In this document: in pieces, positions 7,151 through 14,827 of the stretch
Position numbering within the stretch: the first letter of the stretch is position 1
Layout of the letters: each line of letters begins with the position of its first letter
DNA from: a virus
Virus record (IMG/VR): IMGVR_UViG_3300043418_000072
Location: 124,001 to 188,000 of that record
Direction: 5' to 3' (one strand)
Length of the DNA stretch: 64,000 bases
Program-made: the position numbers and the translations under genes
Notes under the pieces: model-generated
Told to the model about the DNA's origin: nothing
The model's input: only the letters and a program-made list of their open reading frames with translations
Database searches by the model: none

Positions 7151-7641
7151 GCTTGCAACTCCTTAAACCACGCTTCGCACTTTTCCCAAGTCGTGTAAAC
7201 ATGAGCGATACCGCCTGCTGCAATCCACTCACTGCAATTACTGTGTCGGTCATCAATTAAGATGTCAGTTGGGTGCTTGACATAACGATACTTGTCATGG
7301 CTAAAAGGGCCCAGGAACACAGGGATGCCGGGAAAGTGCTTGTCTGCCCACCATACTTTATCTTGTGCAGCAAAGGGCACACTGTAGTCATGTGGCAGAG
7401 CTGACAAGAATCGCAGTGTTCCGCCTGTTTCCTGCGTAAGTGCTTGGCAGTAAGCGACTAAGTCATGTGCGCCTGGCTTCAATGGCAAGTTCAAGTAAAA
7501 GCGTTCGTCCTCTTTAAGACGATCCCAATCCTTTTGCGGAATACGTTCACCAATAGTGTCGTCCCATGTCATACCAAGAATGTTTTGTGCGTGGACTTTC
7601 CAATCGCAAACCACATCGTCCATGTCTAAATAAATGTTCAT
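7147..7641 (-). CDS. 5'(3')-deoxyribonucleotidase-like HAD phosphatase
   Basis: 164 aa, the usual size of NT5C-type nucleotidases. IYLDMDDVVCDW (residues 3-14) is HAD motif I, with nucleophile and acid/base Asp in DMD. LRFLSALPHDYSVPF gives motif II, DKVWWADKHF the Lys region, and DILIDDRHSNCSEW motif IV with paired Asp. Dephosphorylates nucleoside monophosphates in the nucleotide-salvage network phages use during host DNA breakdown. Substrate is inferred from the family. Confidence 0.8.
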   Translation of the reverse strand: MNIYLDMDDVVCDWKVHAQNILGMTWDDTIGERIPQKDWDRLKEDERFYLNLPLKPGAHDLVAYCQALTQETGGTLRFLSALPHDYSVPFAAQDKVWWADKHFPGIPVFLGPFSHDKYRYVKHPTDILIDDRHSNCSEWIAAGGIAHVYTTWEKCEAWFKELQA

Positions 7642-7650
7642 TTGTTTTCC

Positions 7651-7929
7651 TTAAATTGTTTTCCACTTGTGCATTTCGCACACGCTATGCTCGTCTTCCA
7701 TGAAGGTGATCTTCTTCTCACCTATGTCGGCGCCCATCGCATAGCAACCCCACCCTGCGGTTTGTGTAATAGGACCTTTCATGCGGCCGCCACTCATAGT
7801 ATTCCAAGGATGTCGTGTAACTTCAAATTGATAGTCGCAGTTGCAGCAACACCGCCCTTTGGTATTACCATCTTCTGCTTTCCACCCTTTGTAACAGAGT
7901 TTCACTGGTAGCCCTTCTTTAACATCCAA
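7651..7929 (-). CDS. Cys-rich hypothetical protein, 92 aa
   Basis: GRCCCNCDYQFEVTRHPWN (about residues 26-44), then GWGCYAMGADIGEKKITFME and HSVCEMHKWKTI. The several Cys and His residues could bind a metal. Resembles a conserved small phage protein of unknown role. Overlaps 7902-8144 by 28 bp. Confidence 0.7.
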   Translation of the reverse strand: MDVKEGLPVKLCYKGWKAEDGNTKGRCCCNCDYQFEVTRHPWNTMSGGRMKGPITQTAGWGCYAMGADIGEKKITFMEDEHSVCEMHKWKTI

Positions 7930-8144
7930 ACCAACACTTGCTGTTGATCCAGTTTAGCAATATCCTTGCTGTGTTTGCTAACAGATTTCGCATTGGGATT
8001 ATCCACAATCTTCATACGCACCTGGCCGCTACCGTTTTCGTACTTAGTAGTACCCACAGCTTTGACCTTGTAGATATTGCTGTAGAAGACCACAAAGTCA
8101 TCTGCTTTAATTTCTTGGTCAATAACGTCAGTAATGGGATTCAT
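7902..8144 (-). CDS. SH3-like hypothetical protein, 80 aa
   Basis: MNPITDVIDQEIKADDFVVF then YSNIYKVKAVGTTKYENGSG and VRMKIVD gives a KOW/SH3-like strand order. The C-terminus has a short helix (KDIAKLDQQQVLVWMLKKGY). Similar small barrels occur at 4975 and 40949. Confidence 0.7.
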   Translation of the reverse strand: MNPITDVIDQEIKADDFVVFYSNIYKVKAVGTTKYENGSGQVRMKIVDNPNAKSVSKHSKDIAKLDQQQVLVWMLKKGYQ

Positions 8145-8302
8145 AATAGCTCTGCTTCAATAGTGCTCTTGACTATAGAGAGCAAACTTTGAAAGGGCGC
8201 AATGAACTTGCTTTTACCATGCACAGCCGCATCTACTGTAGGGAACGGACCTGCTTCGATACCCTCTGAACTGACTAGATAATATACTTGATAGGTTTTC
8301 AT
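8141..8302 (-). CDS. Small hypothetical protein, 53 aa
   Basis: MKTYQVYYLVSSEGIEAGPF then TVDAAVHGKSKFIAPFQSLL. The ATG is supplied by the FGVEE end of 8299-8526, and the stop overlaps the ATG of 7902-8144. Both overlaps support it as a real cistron. Confidence 0.6.
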   Translation of the reverse strand: MKTYQVYYLVSSEGIEAGPFPTVDAAVHGKSKFIAPFQSLLSIVKSTIEAELL

Positions 8303-8526
8303 TCTTCAACTCCGAAATGTTCATTCAGCACCATTGCCCAGTCCAAGTCACTGCGTCCAATAAACTCGGGAGAGTTAAGATATTGACCACATTCCCAAAC
8401 AATCAATTTGGCGAACTTTCCACGGACGATGCTGTGATAGATATCATTGTATCGGTCGTTGACCGGCACTCGGCTATCAGCATAGGCAATAGCCTCAAGT
8501 TCAAGTTGTTTGATTCGTTCGTTCAT
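8299..8526 (-). CDS. MNERI/FGVEE-family small protein
   Basis: 75 aa from MNERIKQLELEAIAYADSRV; contains GKFAKLIVWECGQYL and ends NEHFGVEE. Its start overlaps the TGA of 8526-8708. A longer upstream reading is not needed. Confidence 0.75.
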   Translation of the reverse strand: MNERIKQLELEAIAYADSRVPVNDRYNDIYHSIVRGKFAKLIVWECGQYLNSPEFIGRSDLDWAMVLNEHFGVEE

Positions 8527-8708
8527 CAGTACTTCCTCAATTCTTTTATATCTAGCAAGTTGCAGTTGCCGCAATGCCTGGCTTGGTAGTCAACTGTCCA
8601 TACACCTTCTTTGCGGGCTTTTGGATCGTGGTACTTGGTCCAATTATGCCACCCAATGCGACACCAAAAACTTGTTGCCAGCAAAGGCTCGTCCTTTAGA
8701 GCCCGCAT
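8526..8708 (-). CDS. Hypothetical Cys/His protein, 60 aa
   Basis: MRALKDEPLLATSFWCRIGW, HNWTKYHDP, then QARHCGNCNLLDIKELRKY. C..H..HCGNC could form a small zinc site. The start is uncertain: an in-frame ATG at 8753 would add 15 residues and overlap the previous gene. Confidence 0.55.
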   Translation of the reverse strand: MRALKDEPLLATSFWCRIGWHNWTKYHDPKARKEGVWTVDYQARHCGNCNLLDIKELRKY

Positions 8709-8721
8709 GGTGTTTTCTGCT

Positions 8722-9459
8722 TCATTCACAGTGTGATGTTCCTTGTAGCGCATCAGGTACAACCCAGTCCGTTGGCACATCAGTGACTTCAACCAAGCCA
8801 GCAGGTGCTCCACCAAGTTGGCGCCAAGCAAATGCACGGTCTTGATTTTCTTTCTGAATCCAGAGTTGTTTAGACTGTTCTTCCCACATCACAGGAAAGT
8901 CAGCAGCCCACAAGCTCAAGTCGTAGCTGAGACTTTTTCCGCCTCCGCCACCTGATCCAGTACAGATAGGAGAGTCTTCGAAGTAGTCACTGCCAAAGCC
9001 GGTCGAACTTGTTACGCTGTAAGTGATTCGGCCGCGCCAGCCCGCATAGCCCGTAGGCTTGCCTTTGTTATGTTCACTTCGGCGATCAAAGTTAGTAACA
9101 CCTCCACGCGGGCAAGAGTGACTGTTGCTAAGTTCGTTAACAAAGTGCAACCCAGACAGTTTCAACCCAATCAGCTGATCGTCTTTCTTGGGAAAATTGC
9201 TGCGTTTGCGCCAGCTATTGCGCTGGATCATGTTGTCACGGAAGAAGCTCCAATGATCAATGATAAACTGTTGCAGCTCATCAAATGATGCAACCTGTCC
9301 CATTGTGTCTAGGAACACTTCGCGGTCTGCTGCACGTTTTTCTAAGCGGCGCACTTGTGCTCGTGCAGCGCCAAGTTTGCGAAGGTGAGTAGTGTACTTG
9401 GCTTTGTCTTCAAACAACTTGCCATCTGCATCACTTTTCCAAACAAGAACTTGACTCAT
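8722..9459 (-). CDS. Hypothetical protein, 245 aa
   Basis: First gene after the promoter at 9489-9517. The N-terminus (LVWKSDADGKLFEDKAKYTT, HLRKLGAARAQVRRLEKRAA) is a charged helical region. The middle has a Gly/Ser stretch (CTGSGGGGGKS) and the C-terminus an acidic part. Conserved-looking in phage early regions but without a recognisable domain. Confidence 0.75.
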   Translation of the reverse strand: MSQVLVWKSDADGKLFEDKAKYTTHLRKLGAARAQVRRLEKRAADREVFLDTMGQVASFDELQQFIIDHWSFFRDNMIQRNSWRKRSNFPKKDDQLIGLKLSGLHFVNELSNSHSCPRGGVTNFDRRSEHNKGKPTGYAGWRGRITYSVTSSTGFGSDYFEDSPICTGSGGGGGKSLSYDLSLWAADFPVMWEEQSKQLWIQKENQDRAFAWRQLGGAPAGLVEVTDVPTDWVVPDALQGTSHCE

Positions 9460-9488
9460 GTGCTACCTCACTTTGCTGCTATGTGTAT

Positions 9489-9517
9489 ATTATAGCACCA
9501 AAATCATTATGGGTCAA
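9489..9517 (-). promoter_or_regulatory. Sigma70-type promoter
   Basis: -35 TTGACC (9512-9517), 17-bp spacer, -10 TATAAT (9489-9494). Drives 8722-9459 and followers, with a leader of about 23 nt. The -35 overlaps the stop of the upstream gene. Near-identical to the promoters at 42803 and 43134. Confidence 0.9.
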
Positions 9518-9687
9518 CTGTGCTTTGCAACATAACTGACAAGACCAATTAGGTTCCAAAACCCAATCACTGTTAAACCTAAACAAAAGTATACACTTTT
9601 GCGCTCATGAAAATTGTCCCACATTGCATAGTGCATACCAGCAACAAAGATGACGCCAAAAGTAACGATGATTTGTATAGCTAACAT
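9514..9687 (-). CDS. Small membrane protein, 57 aa
   Basis: Two hydrophobic spans (LAIQIIVTFGVIFVAGMHYA and YFCLGLTVIGFWNLIGLVSY) joined by a charged turn DNFHERKS. The TGA lies within the -35 of the following promoter. No conserved function recognised. Confidence 0.6.
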   Translation of the reverse strand: MLAIQIIVTFGVIFVAGMHYAMWDNFHERKSVYFCLGLTVIGFWNLIGLVSYVAKHS

Positions 9688-9689
9688 TT

Positions 9690-10007
9690 TTATGCTTTCA
9701 ACATTGCCCAGACGGCAGTTTGTTCTAGGTCTTGTTCAAATTCTGGATACACTTCATCTAGTTCTAATTTAGAAACGATCTTGTAGCCTTTCTTGAGCTT
9801 TTTATCACGCTGATGTTCTGCGTCCATATAGAAAGCATCAGCAGTCTTTGTCTGGAGTTTCTTACCACGTCGGCCCCAGAATGTCACATACTTGTAAGTA
9901 TTGATTCTGCTACCACTGTAGACTATATCCACATCTGCAATTCGAATCATACCCCACACTTTGTCGTGGTTATCTTCGTTGCACCAAAGAATGTGCTCGT
10001 AGTTCAT
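9690..10007 (-). CDS. WGR-domain-like protein, 105 aa
   Basis: YKYVTFWGRRGKKLQTKTAD (about residues 38-57), then MDAEHQRDKKLKKGYKIV, matches the WGR domain pattern: the Trp-Gly-Arg motif, an intervening strand, then a helix with K..KGY. WGR domains accompany PARPs and ligase-like DNA-repair proteins and contact DNA ends; here it stands alone. The C-terminus is acidic and Gln-rich. Family call moderate, role inferred. Confidence 0.6.
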   Translation of the reverse strand: MNYEHILWCNEDNHDKVWGMIRIADVDIVYSGSRINTYKYVTFWGRRGKKLQTKTADAFYMDAEHQRDKKLKKGYKIVSKLELDEVYPEFEQDLEQTAVWAMLKA

Positions 10008-10168
10008 TCTGGTACTCCAATGATTTTACATTGCTGATCACGCGGAAGAGATTTCTCACACTCTTGTTTTGCTCTGCGATACTTTTCAGCATCAGCAAAC
10101 GGCATGGTGTTTAAGATGCTGAAGATTAAAAATCCCAACACAATACACCACATGTTATCTTTTGTCAT
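10004..10168 (-). CDS. Small membrane-anchored protein with conserved Cys pair, 54 aa
   Basis: N-terminal hydrophobic helix (MWCIVLGFLIFSILNTMPFA) followed by a soluble tail EKYRRAKQECEKSLPRDQQC. The two Cys about ten residues apart suggest a disulfide in the periplasm. ATGA overlaps at both ends. This form is recurrent in phage early regions; function unknown. Confidence 0.65.
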   Translation of the reverse strand: MTKDNMWCIVLGFLIFSILNTMPFADAEKYRRAKQECEKSLPRDQQCKIIGVPE

Positions 10169-10527
10169 TACTGTTCCTTTACACGTTTTGCTCTAGTTTT
10201 CTTAGCCATACGCTGATATCCTGCATTGTCTTTAACAGCCTCAAGATAGTCCTTGGGCGGCTTTTCGATCTTGCCAACGCCAGTTTGCGGATCAATCAAT
10301 TTCCAGCGATTACCAACCAATTGTGGATACGCCTTGCCTTCTGCAAACAACACTGTCTGGCGGTACATAGCTTCGCTAACAAACAAAGTTAATGCAGAAG
10401 CCGGATATGATCTGGGATTGTCTAGAATCCAATTAACCACGTTGACCATGTGACCATCAGTCATATCTTTGACTTTGATTCTACGCCCGTCTGCTGTGCC
10501 CCATTCTTTTTCTCTATTGTGCGTCAT
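10168..10527 (-). CDS. Hypothetical protein, 119 aa
   Basis: MTHNREKEWGTADGRRIKVK, DMTDGHMVNVVNWILDNP, and a basic C-terminus KKTRAKRVKEQ. The DMTDGHMVNV..W segment resembles small phage proteins of unknown role. Overlaps both neighbours by 1-4 bp. Confidence 0.7.
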   Translation of the reverse strand: MTHNREKEWGTADGRRIKVKDMTDGHMVNVVNWILDNPRSYPASALTLFVSEAMYRQTVLFAEGKAYPQLVGNRWKLIDPQTGVGKIEKPPKDYLEAVKDNAGYQRMAKKTRAKRVKEQ

Positions 10528-10931
10528 ACCGTGAATCCTACGTTACGCAACCCGGCCACCGCTTGGCTATACTGCTCGGGGTTAACTTTCAAATACTCAG
10601 TACTTGGGTTAGACAAGTATGTGCGATCACGCAATCGGTCATAAATGTCTTTACTGTCTTTAAGACCCAGGCCCGACCATGTGCGAATCTCTTTGATGCA
10701 GGCCACTGCATTGTTGCCCGCCATTGAGGTAAGGCCTTTTAACAGGATACGATCATTATACTGACCGGTGATCATTGCAAAGAAGATTTGACCCTTAACA
10801 TCGGGATCAAGCACATTTGTAATTTGTTCCCACAGTTCCAGCCCTTTGTCGGCGCCGTATGCTTCTGTAATGGCCCGCATAAAATGCAAACCATTGGTGA
10901 TAAGTGATGTTTTGTGTTCTTCGGGAATCAT
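10524..10931 (-). CDS. Protein with ribosomal L7/L12 C-terminal-domain-like segment, 135 aa
   Basis: The C-terminal half reads AVACIKEIRTWSGLGLKDSK DIYDRLRD and ends AVAGLRNVGFTV. This follows the bL12 C-terminal domain: KIAVIKAVRE-TGLGLKEAKDLV and a final helix-strand ending GA.V.V. The N-terminal half is helical and unlike bL12's dimer domain. bL12 CTDs recruit translational GTPases to the ribosome and L12 genes are known from aquatic phages. Here only the CTD-like half is recognised. Confidence 0.6.
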   Translation of the reverse strand: MIPEEHKTSLITNGLHFMRAITEAYGADKGLELWEQITNVLDPDVKGQIFFAMITGQYNDRILLKGLTSMAGNNAVACIKEIRTWSGLGLKDSKDIYDRLRDRTYLSNPSTEYLKVNPEQYSQAVAGLRNVGFTV

Positions 10932-11146
10932 TTTAACGCCAATGTAAAAGGAGCTTCATTAAAGACCAAGTACCACAGTGCTGCAACTGCAATACCAGCA
11001 ACGTTAATCGAAATACGCGAAGCCCACGAGTTTTCTGCGCCACCTAGTGTCCACTTGCCACTGTAGCAAATCCACATAATAAACCACGATGCGGTTGCTG
11101 ACAGCATAAACATTACCAAACAAATCCAACCAAACACGGCCATCAT
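10928..11146 (-). CDS. Membrane protein, 72 aa, about three helices
   Basis: Hydrophobic spans AVFGWICLVMFMLSATASWF, then a polar loop YSGKWTLGGAENS, then ISINVAGIAVAALWYLVFN. Overlaps neighbours by 4 bp on each side. A small inner-membrane protein of unknown role. Confidence 0.7.
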   Translation of the reverse strand: MMAVFGWICLVMFMLSATASWFIMWICYSGKWTLGGAENSWASRISINVAGIAVAALWYLVFNEAPFTLALK

Positions 11147-11781
11147 TTTATTTCCTTTGTGTAGTTTAGATACGTGATCTTACCACCACTAAACTTGCTT
11201 TCTTCTTGTGCTTTAACTTTGGCCCGCAATTTAACTGTTAAGGGATATTCGTGCTTACAGAAAAACCCCACTAGGTTGCCGTTGCCATCGTGCCCTGTGT
11301 AGCGATAGCAGAGATAAGTCTTGTTCCAACGCTTGATTACTGTAGTAAACTCCAGCTCAACTTTGTCACCAATGCGACCAATGTACCTGCTGCTATAGCC
11401 ATTGATAGTCAGCTCATGTGTTTGATTCTGTTCGGCCTGAAGATCTGCATAGATTTTAGGAATCCAAATAATGATTCCAAAATCGCTACGTCCTGTAGAT
11501 TCTTTCTCTACAATCAATCCCACACGCTCAACAAAATTGCCTAATTCTTTACCCGTTAGTCGAGCCAACAAAACCTGCTGCACAATAGCATCTTTAATCT
11601 CTTGTGCGCGAGTGCGATCTTCGTCTAGCACTTCAATGCTAGTACAATGCAGCATATGGCTTTTAACCATAGCGGCATTGGTAACTGGACGCTCAAGTGT
11701 AGTAGAATTGACCACACTGTTGCCATTGACGCGATATGCTGCTACCGCTAGCACAAGAGTATCAAGTACGTTGATTGCCAT
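11143..11781 (-). CDS. Conserved phage hypothetical protein, 212 aa
   Basis: Start chosen at MAINVLDTLVLAVAAYRVNG, just after the TAA of 11783-12172; an upstream in-frame ATG would overlap that gene. Contains long alpha/beta stretches (AMVKSHMLHCTSIEVLDEDR, GRSDFGIIIWIPKIYADL). No catalytic motif is evident. Confidence 0.7.
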   Translation of the reverse strand: MAINVLDTLVLAVAAYRVNGNSVVNSTTLERPVTNAAMVKSHMLHCTSIEVLDEDRTRAQEIKDAIVQQVLLARLTGKELGNFVERVGLIVEKESTGRSDFGIIIWIPKIYADLQAEQNQTHELTINGYSSRYIGRIGDKVELEFTTVIKRWNKTYLCYRYTGHDGNGNLVGFFCKHEYPLTVKLRAKVKAQEESKFSGGKITYLNYTKEIK

Positions 11782-11782
11782 G

Positions 11783-12172
11783 TTATTGGAGCCCCAACAA
11801 TGCACGTTCTTCATCATTCAACAACTCACGCACCTTGCGTTGAGCTTCTGCTTTGACTGATGATTGGCGCTTGGCTTCTGCTTGAGCTTCTTCCAAGTCA
11901 TTTAGCATGTATTCGAGATCCTCTAGATTCTCTTGGGATACAGTATCAAAAGCGTATGCCATGCGATACTCTTTGTTGTGGTACGCACGGCTACTAGGGT
12001 TTGAGACCAAAAACACTTCGTCTACTACAGTGAGCGTCCAGTCATATTGATTGTTCACACGTGCCAGCGTTGACATCAAACGCGAAGGATAAGCTGCCAT
12101 TTCTGCTTGGCGGCGTGCTTCACGTTCTGCGTCAAATCGTGCATTACGTTGTGCTGCTGTTTCGCGGGCCAT
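11783..12172 (-). CDS. Hypothetical coiled-coil protein, 129 aa
   Basis: Charged helical N-terminus (MARETAAQRNARFDAEREAR), a small beta segment DWTLTVVDEVFLVSN, and a second helical stretch NLEDLEYMLNDLEEAQAEAK. Directly downstream of the promoter at 12204-12232. Confidence 0.7.
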   Translation of the reverse strand: MARETAAQRNARFDAEREARRQAEMAAYPSRLMSTLARVNNQYDWTLTVVDEVFLVSNPSSRAYHNKEYRMAYAFDTVSQENLEDLEYMLNDLEEAQAEAKRQSSVKAEAQRKVRELLNDEERALLGLQ

Positions 12173-12203
12173 ATCAAACTCCTGTTTTGCTTACTATGCT
12201 AGT

Positions 12204-12232
12204 ATTATAGCACCAAAACCATTTAAGGTCAA
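12204..12232 (-). promoter_or_regulatory. Sigma70-type promoter
   Basis: -35 TTGACC (12227-12232), 17-bp spacer, -10 TATAAT (12204-12209). Drives 11783-12172 with a leader of about 25 nt. Confidence 0.9.
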
Positions 12233-12239
12233 ATTTCGG

Positions 12240-12413
12240 TTAGAGGACTCGGTAAGCCCAATTGTTTAATTGCATGGTACCTAAATCCGCAGGGCTAGAC
12301 CATGCCTCAACCCAAAGTTCCCCAACATGCACTAGATTCATGCTAGTGTAGCGGCAAACCTGTGTAAGTTCAGTGCGATTAAACAAGATTCTCACAGCAT
12401 CAGATTTGTTCAT
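12240..12413 (-). CDS. Small hypothetical protein, 57 aa
   Basis: MNKSDAVRILFNRTELTQVC then NLVHVGELWVEAWSS. It lies between two promoters, with its own promoter 30 nt upstream (12443-12471), and is terminated just before the next -35. No family recognised. Confidence 0.6.
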   Translation of the reverse strand: MNKSDAVRILFNRTELTQVCRYTSMNLVHVGELWVEAWSSPADLGTMQLNNWAYRVL

Positions 12414-12442
12414 GGTAACCCTTAATTATTTGCTATGCGTTT

Positions 12443-12471
12443 ATTATAACAAGGAAATCATTATGGGTCAA
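12443..12471 (-). promoter_or_regulatory. Sigma70-type promoter
   Basis: -35 TTGACC (12466-12471), 17-bp spacer, -10 TATAAT (12443-12448). Drives the 57-aa gene at 12240-12413. Confidence 0.9.
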
Positions 12472-12479
12472 CCAAAATT

Positions 12480-12965
12480 ATCTAATACTTTGTATTACAT
12501 GAAAGATGTACTGCGTACATCTGCTTATAAGCTATCGCTTAACGCATTTGTTTGAAGTAGTAGAAGTGATGTATGAGATATTCATCCAGATTGTGGAGTG
12601 AGAATGACACCCAGTAAATGGATGTCAAAAGGCTTTCATCCGAGTTGCTCTCGTTTAAACGACAATAGGTGTTTTGGATTCCACGTCTCTGGGCTCTGTA
12701 CCTTACCCTACCTACTACGATTTTTAATGCACCTCGGTGTCAATGTGCAATGGACGTAATGGATCTAAGTTAGCTCGCGCTACACTCAACCTGTATCCGA
12801 CAATTCAAACGTAATTACCGCAGAGGGGTATCGTTTTAAGGCATCCCAGCATCACTGGGGTAGAGAATTGAAGTCCGTCCGTAATGACAGAATTGGGCAT
12901 CGGCACACACATCAGATGCTTACCCAGCAGAATTATAACCGGCCTGCCAACCTTATGTTACGATG
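12480..12965. other. Gene-free, hairpin-rich region; candidate large structured RNA
   Basis: About 485 bp with no credible gene on either strand in an otherwise saturated genome. It holds several good hairpins: GATGTAC-TGC-GTACATC (12505-12521), an 8-bp stem with one mismatch at 12606-12626, CCCAG-CATCA-CTGGG (12845-12859), and GCATC/GATGC (12897-12901 with 12915-12919). If transcribed on minus it would follow 12969-13214 as a 3' extension; no promoter is visible for either strand. I could not match it to RNase P, 6S, group I/II intron or tmRNA hallmarks. A regulatory or replication region is the alternative. Confidence 0.4.
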
Positions 12966-12968
12966 ATG

Positions 12969-13214
12969 TTACTTTTTCTTGCTAGCGATGCTAGCATGTA
13001 ATTGAGATAGATATTGTGTTTGGTAGCGTAATTTAGATTCAGTGGCTTCTAGTCGTTGTTCTAATCGATTAAGTTTAGCGGCCATTTGGTCCATAGTTAA
13101 CTTAGTGTCTTTAAGTACTTTCTCGTGGCTCAATAAGTTGGGACGAGGCGGAGCATTAGGGTCCACTGGACGCTTTTTCTTCGCCTTCATTAGTCTAAGC
13201 ATTGCTGGGTTCAT
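12969..13214 (-). CDS. Basic coiled-coil protein, 81 aa
   Basis: Very basic start (MLRLMKAKKKRPVDPNAPPR) and a long heptad helix TMDQMAAKLNRLEQRLEATE. Ends SKKK. Last gene of the block driven from 17.7 kb. Possibly DNA-associated by charge; unproven. Confidence 0.65.
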   Translation of the reverse strand: MNPAMLRLMKAKKKRPVDPNAPPRPNLLSHEKVLKDTKLTMDQMAAKLNRLEQRLEATESKLRYQTQYLSQLHASIASKKK

Positions 13215-13543
13215 ATAGGATATTTATCGTTAAGTGGGCCCGGAACCTTGATGACCATAGTAGTGGTATCTTCTAAGTAGCTGCACTGACACACTTCGTT
13301 GGGATAGAATATAATTCCCATACCTGCGGTGTAGATTTCCCCGTTAATTTGAACCTTGCCTGCCGTAATTAGATTGATTTCCGTGGCGATTTTGTGGTAA
13401 TGTGCCACACTAGTCTCGCCCTGGTAGTTAGTTTGGAAGGCAGCTTCTAAGATATCTGTTTTAAAAACAGCCTTATCAAATTGCCCTACAAACCAACCCC
13501 TATCGCCTGCATCACTCAGCTGGAACTGCTTGGGCATTTTCAA
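13211..13543 (-). CDS. Cupin-fold protein, 110 aa
   Basis: HYHKIATEINLITAGKVQIN (about residues 64-83) then GEIYTAGMGIIFYPNE is the cupin motif 1 and glycine turn, with metal-ligand-like His-x-His and Glu. A second half YLEDTTTMVIKVPGPLNDKY completes the barrel. Small cupins act as sugar-nucleotide epimerases, dioxygenases or ligand binders; substrate unknown. Overlaps 13512-13913 by 32 bp. Confidence 0.65.
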   Translation of the reverse strand: MKMPKQFQLSDAGDRGWFVGQFDKAVFKTDILEAAFQTNYQGETSVAHYHKIATEINLITAGKVQINGEIYTAGMGIIFYPNEVCQCSYLEDTTTMVIKVPGPLNDKYPI

Positions 13544-13913
13544 TCTCGGCCGCTGCTGCCGCGTCTGCTGCTTCCATTTCGGCTTCTAGCTCTGAGACAA
13601 TAATGTCCATGAACTCTGGATCCAACTGTTTCATAACTGTAGTCATGTACTGATGATATCCTGCAAAGAAATACTTAAACAGTTCTTTGAAGTCACGATT
13701 TTCGTTAAAGCCGTTACGTGTAACTGTCTTGTTAGAGAAGTTAAGCACAATCTTTGCAGTGTGTGCGCTGTTCTTTAAACCGCGGGTGATTTCAACTTTT
13801 TCGTCGTAGCGAATGTTGTCTTTATTATCCATCCAACCTTTAACGTTGGTGCGGACTCCTGGTTTTGGCTTCATGCCATAATATGCTACTAGATAGATGT
13901 CTTTATTGCTCAT
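13512..13913 (-). CDS. Conserved phage protein next to the clamp loader, 133 aa
   Basis: IYLVAYYGMKPKPGVRTNVK, then NIRYDEKVEITRGLKNSAHT and TAKIVLNFSNKTVTRN. The C-terminus is a helix and an Ala/Glu-rich acidic tail. Position right after the clamp-loader ATPase invites comparison with T4 gp62, but length and sequence give no direct support. ATGA overlap with that ATPase gene. Confidence 0.6.
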   Translation of the reverse strand: MSNKDIYLVAYYGMKPKPGVRTNVKGWMDNKDNIRYDEKVEITRGLKNSAHTAKIVLNFSNKTVTRNGFNENRDFKELFKYFFAGYHQYMTTVMKQLDPEFMDIIVSELEAEMEAADAAAAAEIENAQAVPAE

Positions 13914-14827
13914 GATGTAATTTGTGTTAATTCGACTAGTGTAGCCGATAGGTTGATTTCGGGATCTGCAACCATGCTGTGGTTTACAAGTCCCTTGCGA
14001 ATGACAATGATTGCCTCGTCTTGACCAGATTCAGTCTTGGACCAAATGTTCAAGTTGTCGTACATCCAACGGAAGATCTCTTCGTGGTTGTCGCCATTGT
14101 TGATAATTGCTTGACGTGCTTCACGAATACGTCCGCTCTTCATTAGTTCAACTGCATCCAGTTTCCAGTCTCTAACGCCACGGTCATTTTCGCCGGGCTT
14201 GTCTAGAGTACCTTCTGTGCTGTTGGCTTGCAGCAAATTTAAACACTTACGCAAGTCTGGATAAGTGGCTTTGCAATAGCTGTCTAGCGTATCGAGATCA
14301 AACTCAACGCCTTCAGTTACAAGAATAGTTGCAACACGGGCAGTGAATTCTGTTTCATCTGTTTTGTCAATGTGAAAGCCTTGGCAGCGTGAATGCAACG
14401 CATCCATGATCTTGTGTGGCTTGTTACAGGTAAAGATAAAACGTGCTTGGCTTGCGTATGTTTCTAACAGTCCACGCATGATAGCCTGTGCGTTATGCGA
14501 CAAGTAATCAGCTTCGTCCATTAGTACAACTTTAAAGCGACCAAATGGCATTGTTTGCACAAAGCCTTCGACCTTGCTTTTAATAAAGTCTACGCCGTTG
14601 TCTCGACTTGCGTTGATCTGTAGTACATCGTAGTCTTCAATGCCCAGTTCATTGATAAGAACTTTAGCAAGAGTTGTTTTGCCTGTACCCGGACTGCCGC
14701 TTAGTAGCAGATGCGGGATAGTCTTATCGCGAATCCAAGACTCAATTTGTTTACGTTGACTTGCATCAGTAAACACATAGTCGCCTACAGTCTTTGGTCG
14801 ATACTTCTCAGTCCATAGCTCTTTCAT
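13910..14827 (-). CDS. Sliding-clamp loader ATPase (RFC small subunit / T4 gp44-like)
   Basis: 305 aa. LWTEKYRPKTVGDYVF is the RFC box II start; LLLSGSPGTGKTTLAKVL is Walker A; FKVVLMDEADYLSHNAQAIM is Walker B with the DEAD-like motif; RFIFTCNKPHKI is sensor 1; HSRCQGFHID contains the SRC arginine finger. It opens the DNA polymerase clamp during replication. Start overlaps the stop of the short gene 14824-15003. Confidence 0.9.
   Translation of the reverse strand: MKELWTEKYRPKTVGDYVFTDASQRKQIESWIRDKTIPHLLLSGSPGTGKTTLAKVLINELGIEDYDVLQINASRDNGVDFIKSKVEGFVQTMPFGRFKVVLMDEADYLSHNAQAIMRGLLETYASQARFIFTCNKPHKIMDALHSRCQGFHIDKTDETEFTARVATILVTEGVEFDLDTLDSYCKATYPDLRKCLNLLQANSTEGTLDKPGENDRGVRDWKLDAVELMKSGRIREARQAIINNGDNHEEIFRWMYDNLNIWSKTESGQDEAIIVIRKGLVNHSMVADPEINLSATLVELTQITS

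Noticed and set aside
12480-12965. RNase P RNA, tmRNA or group I intron in the gene-free region
   Set aside because: None of the conserved core sequences of these RNAs could be placed on either strand.
13512-13913. T4 gp62 clamp-loader small subunit
   Set aside because: Position fits but length (133 aa) and sequence give no recognisable match, so it is kept as hypothetical.
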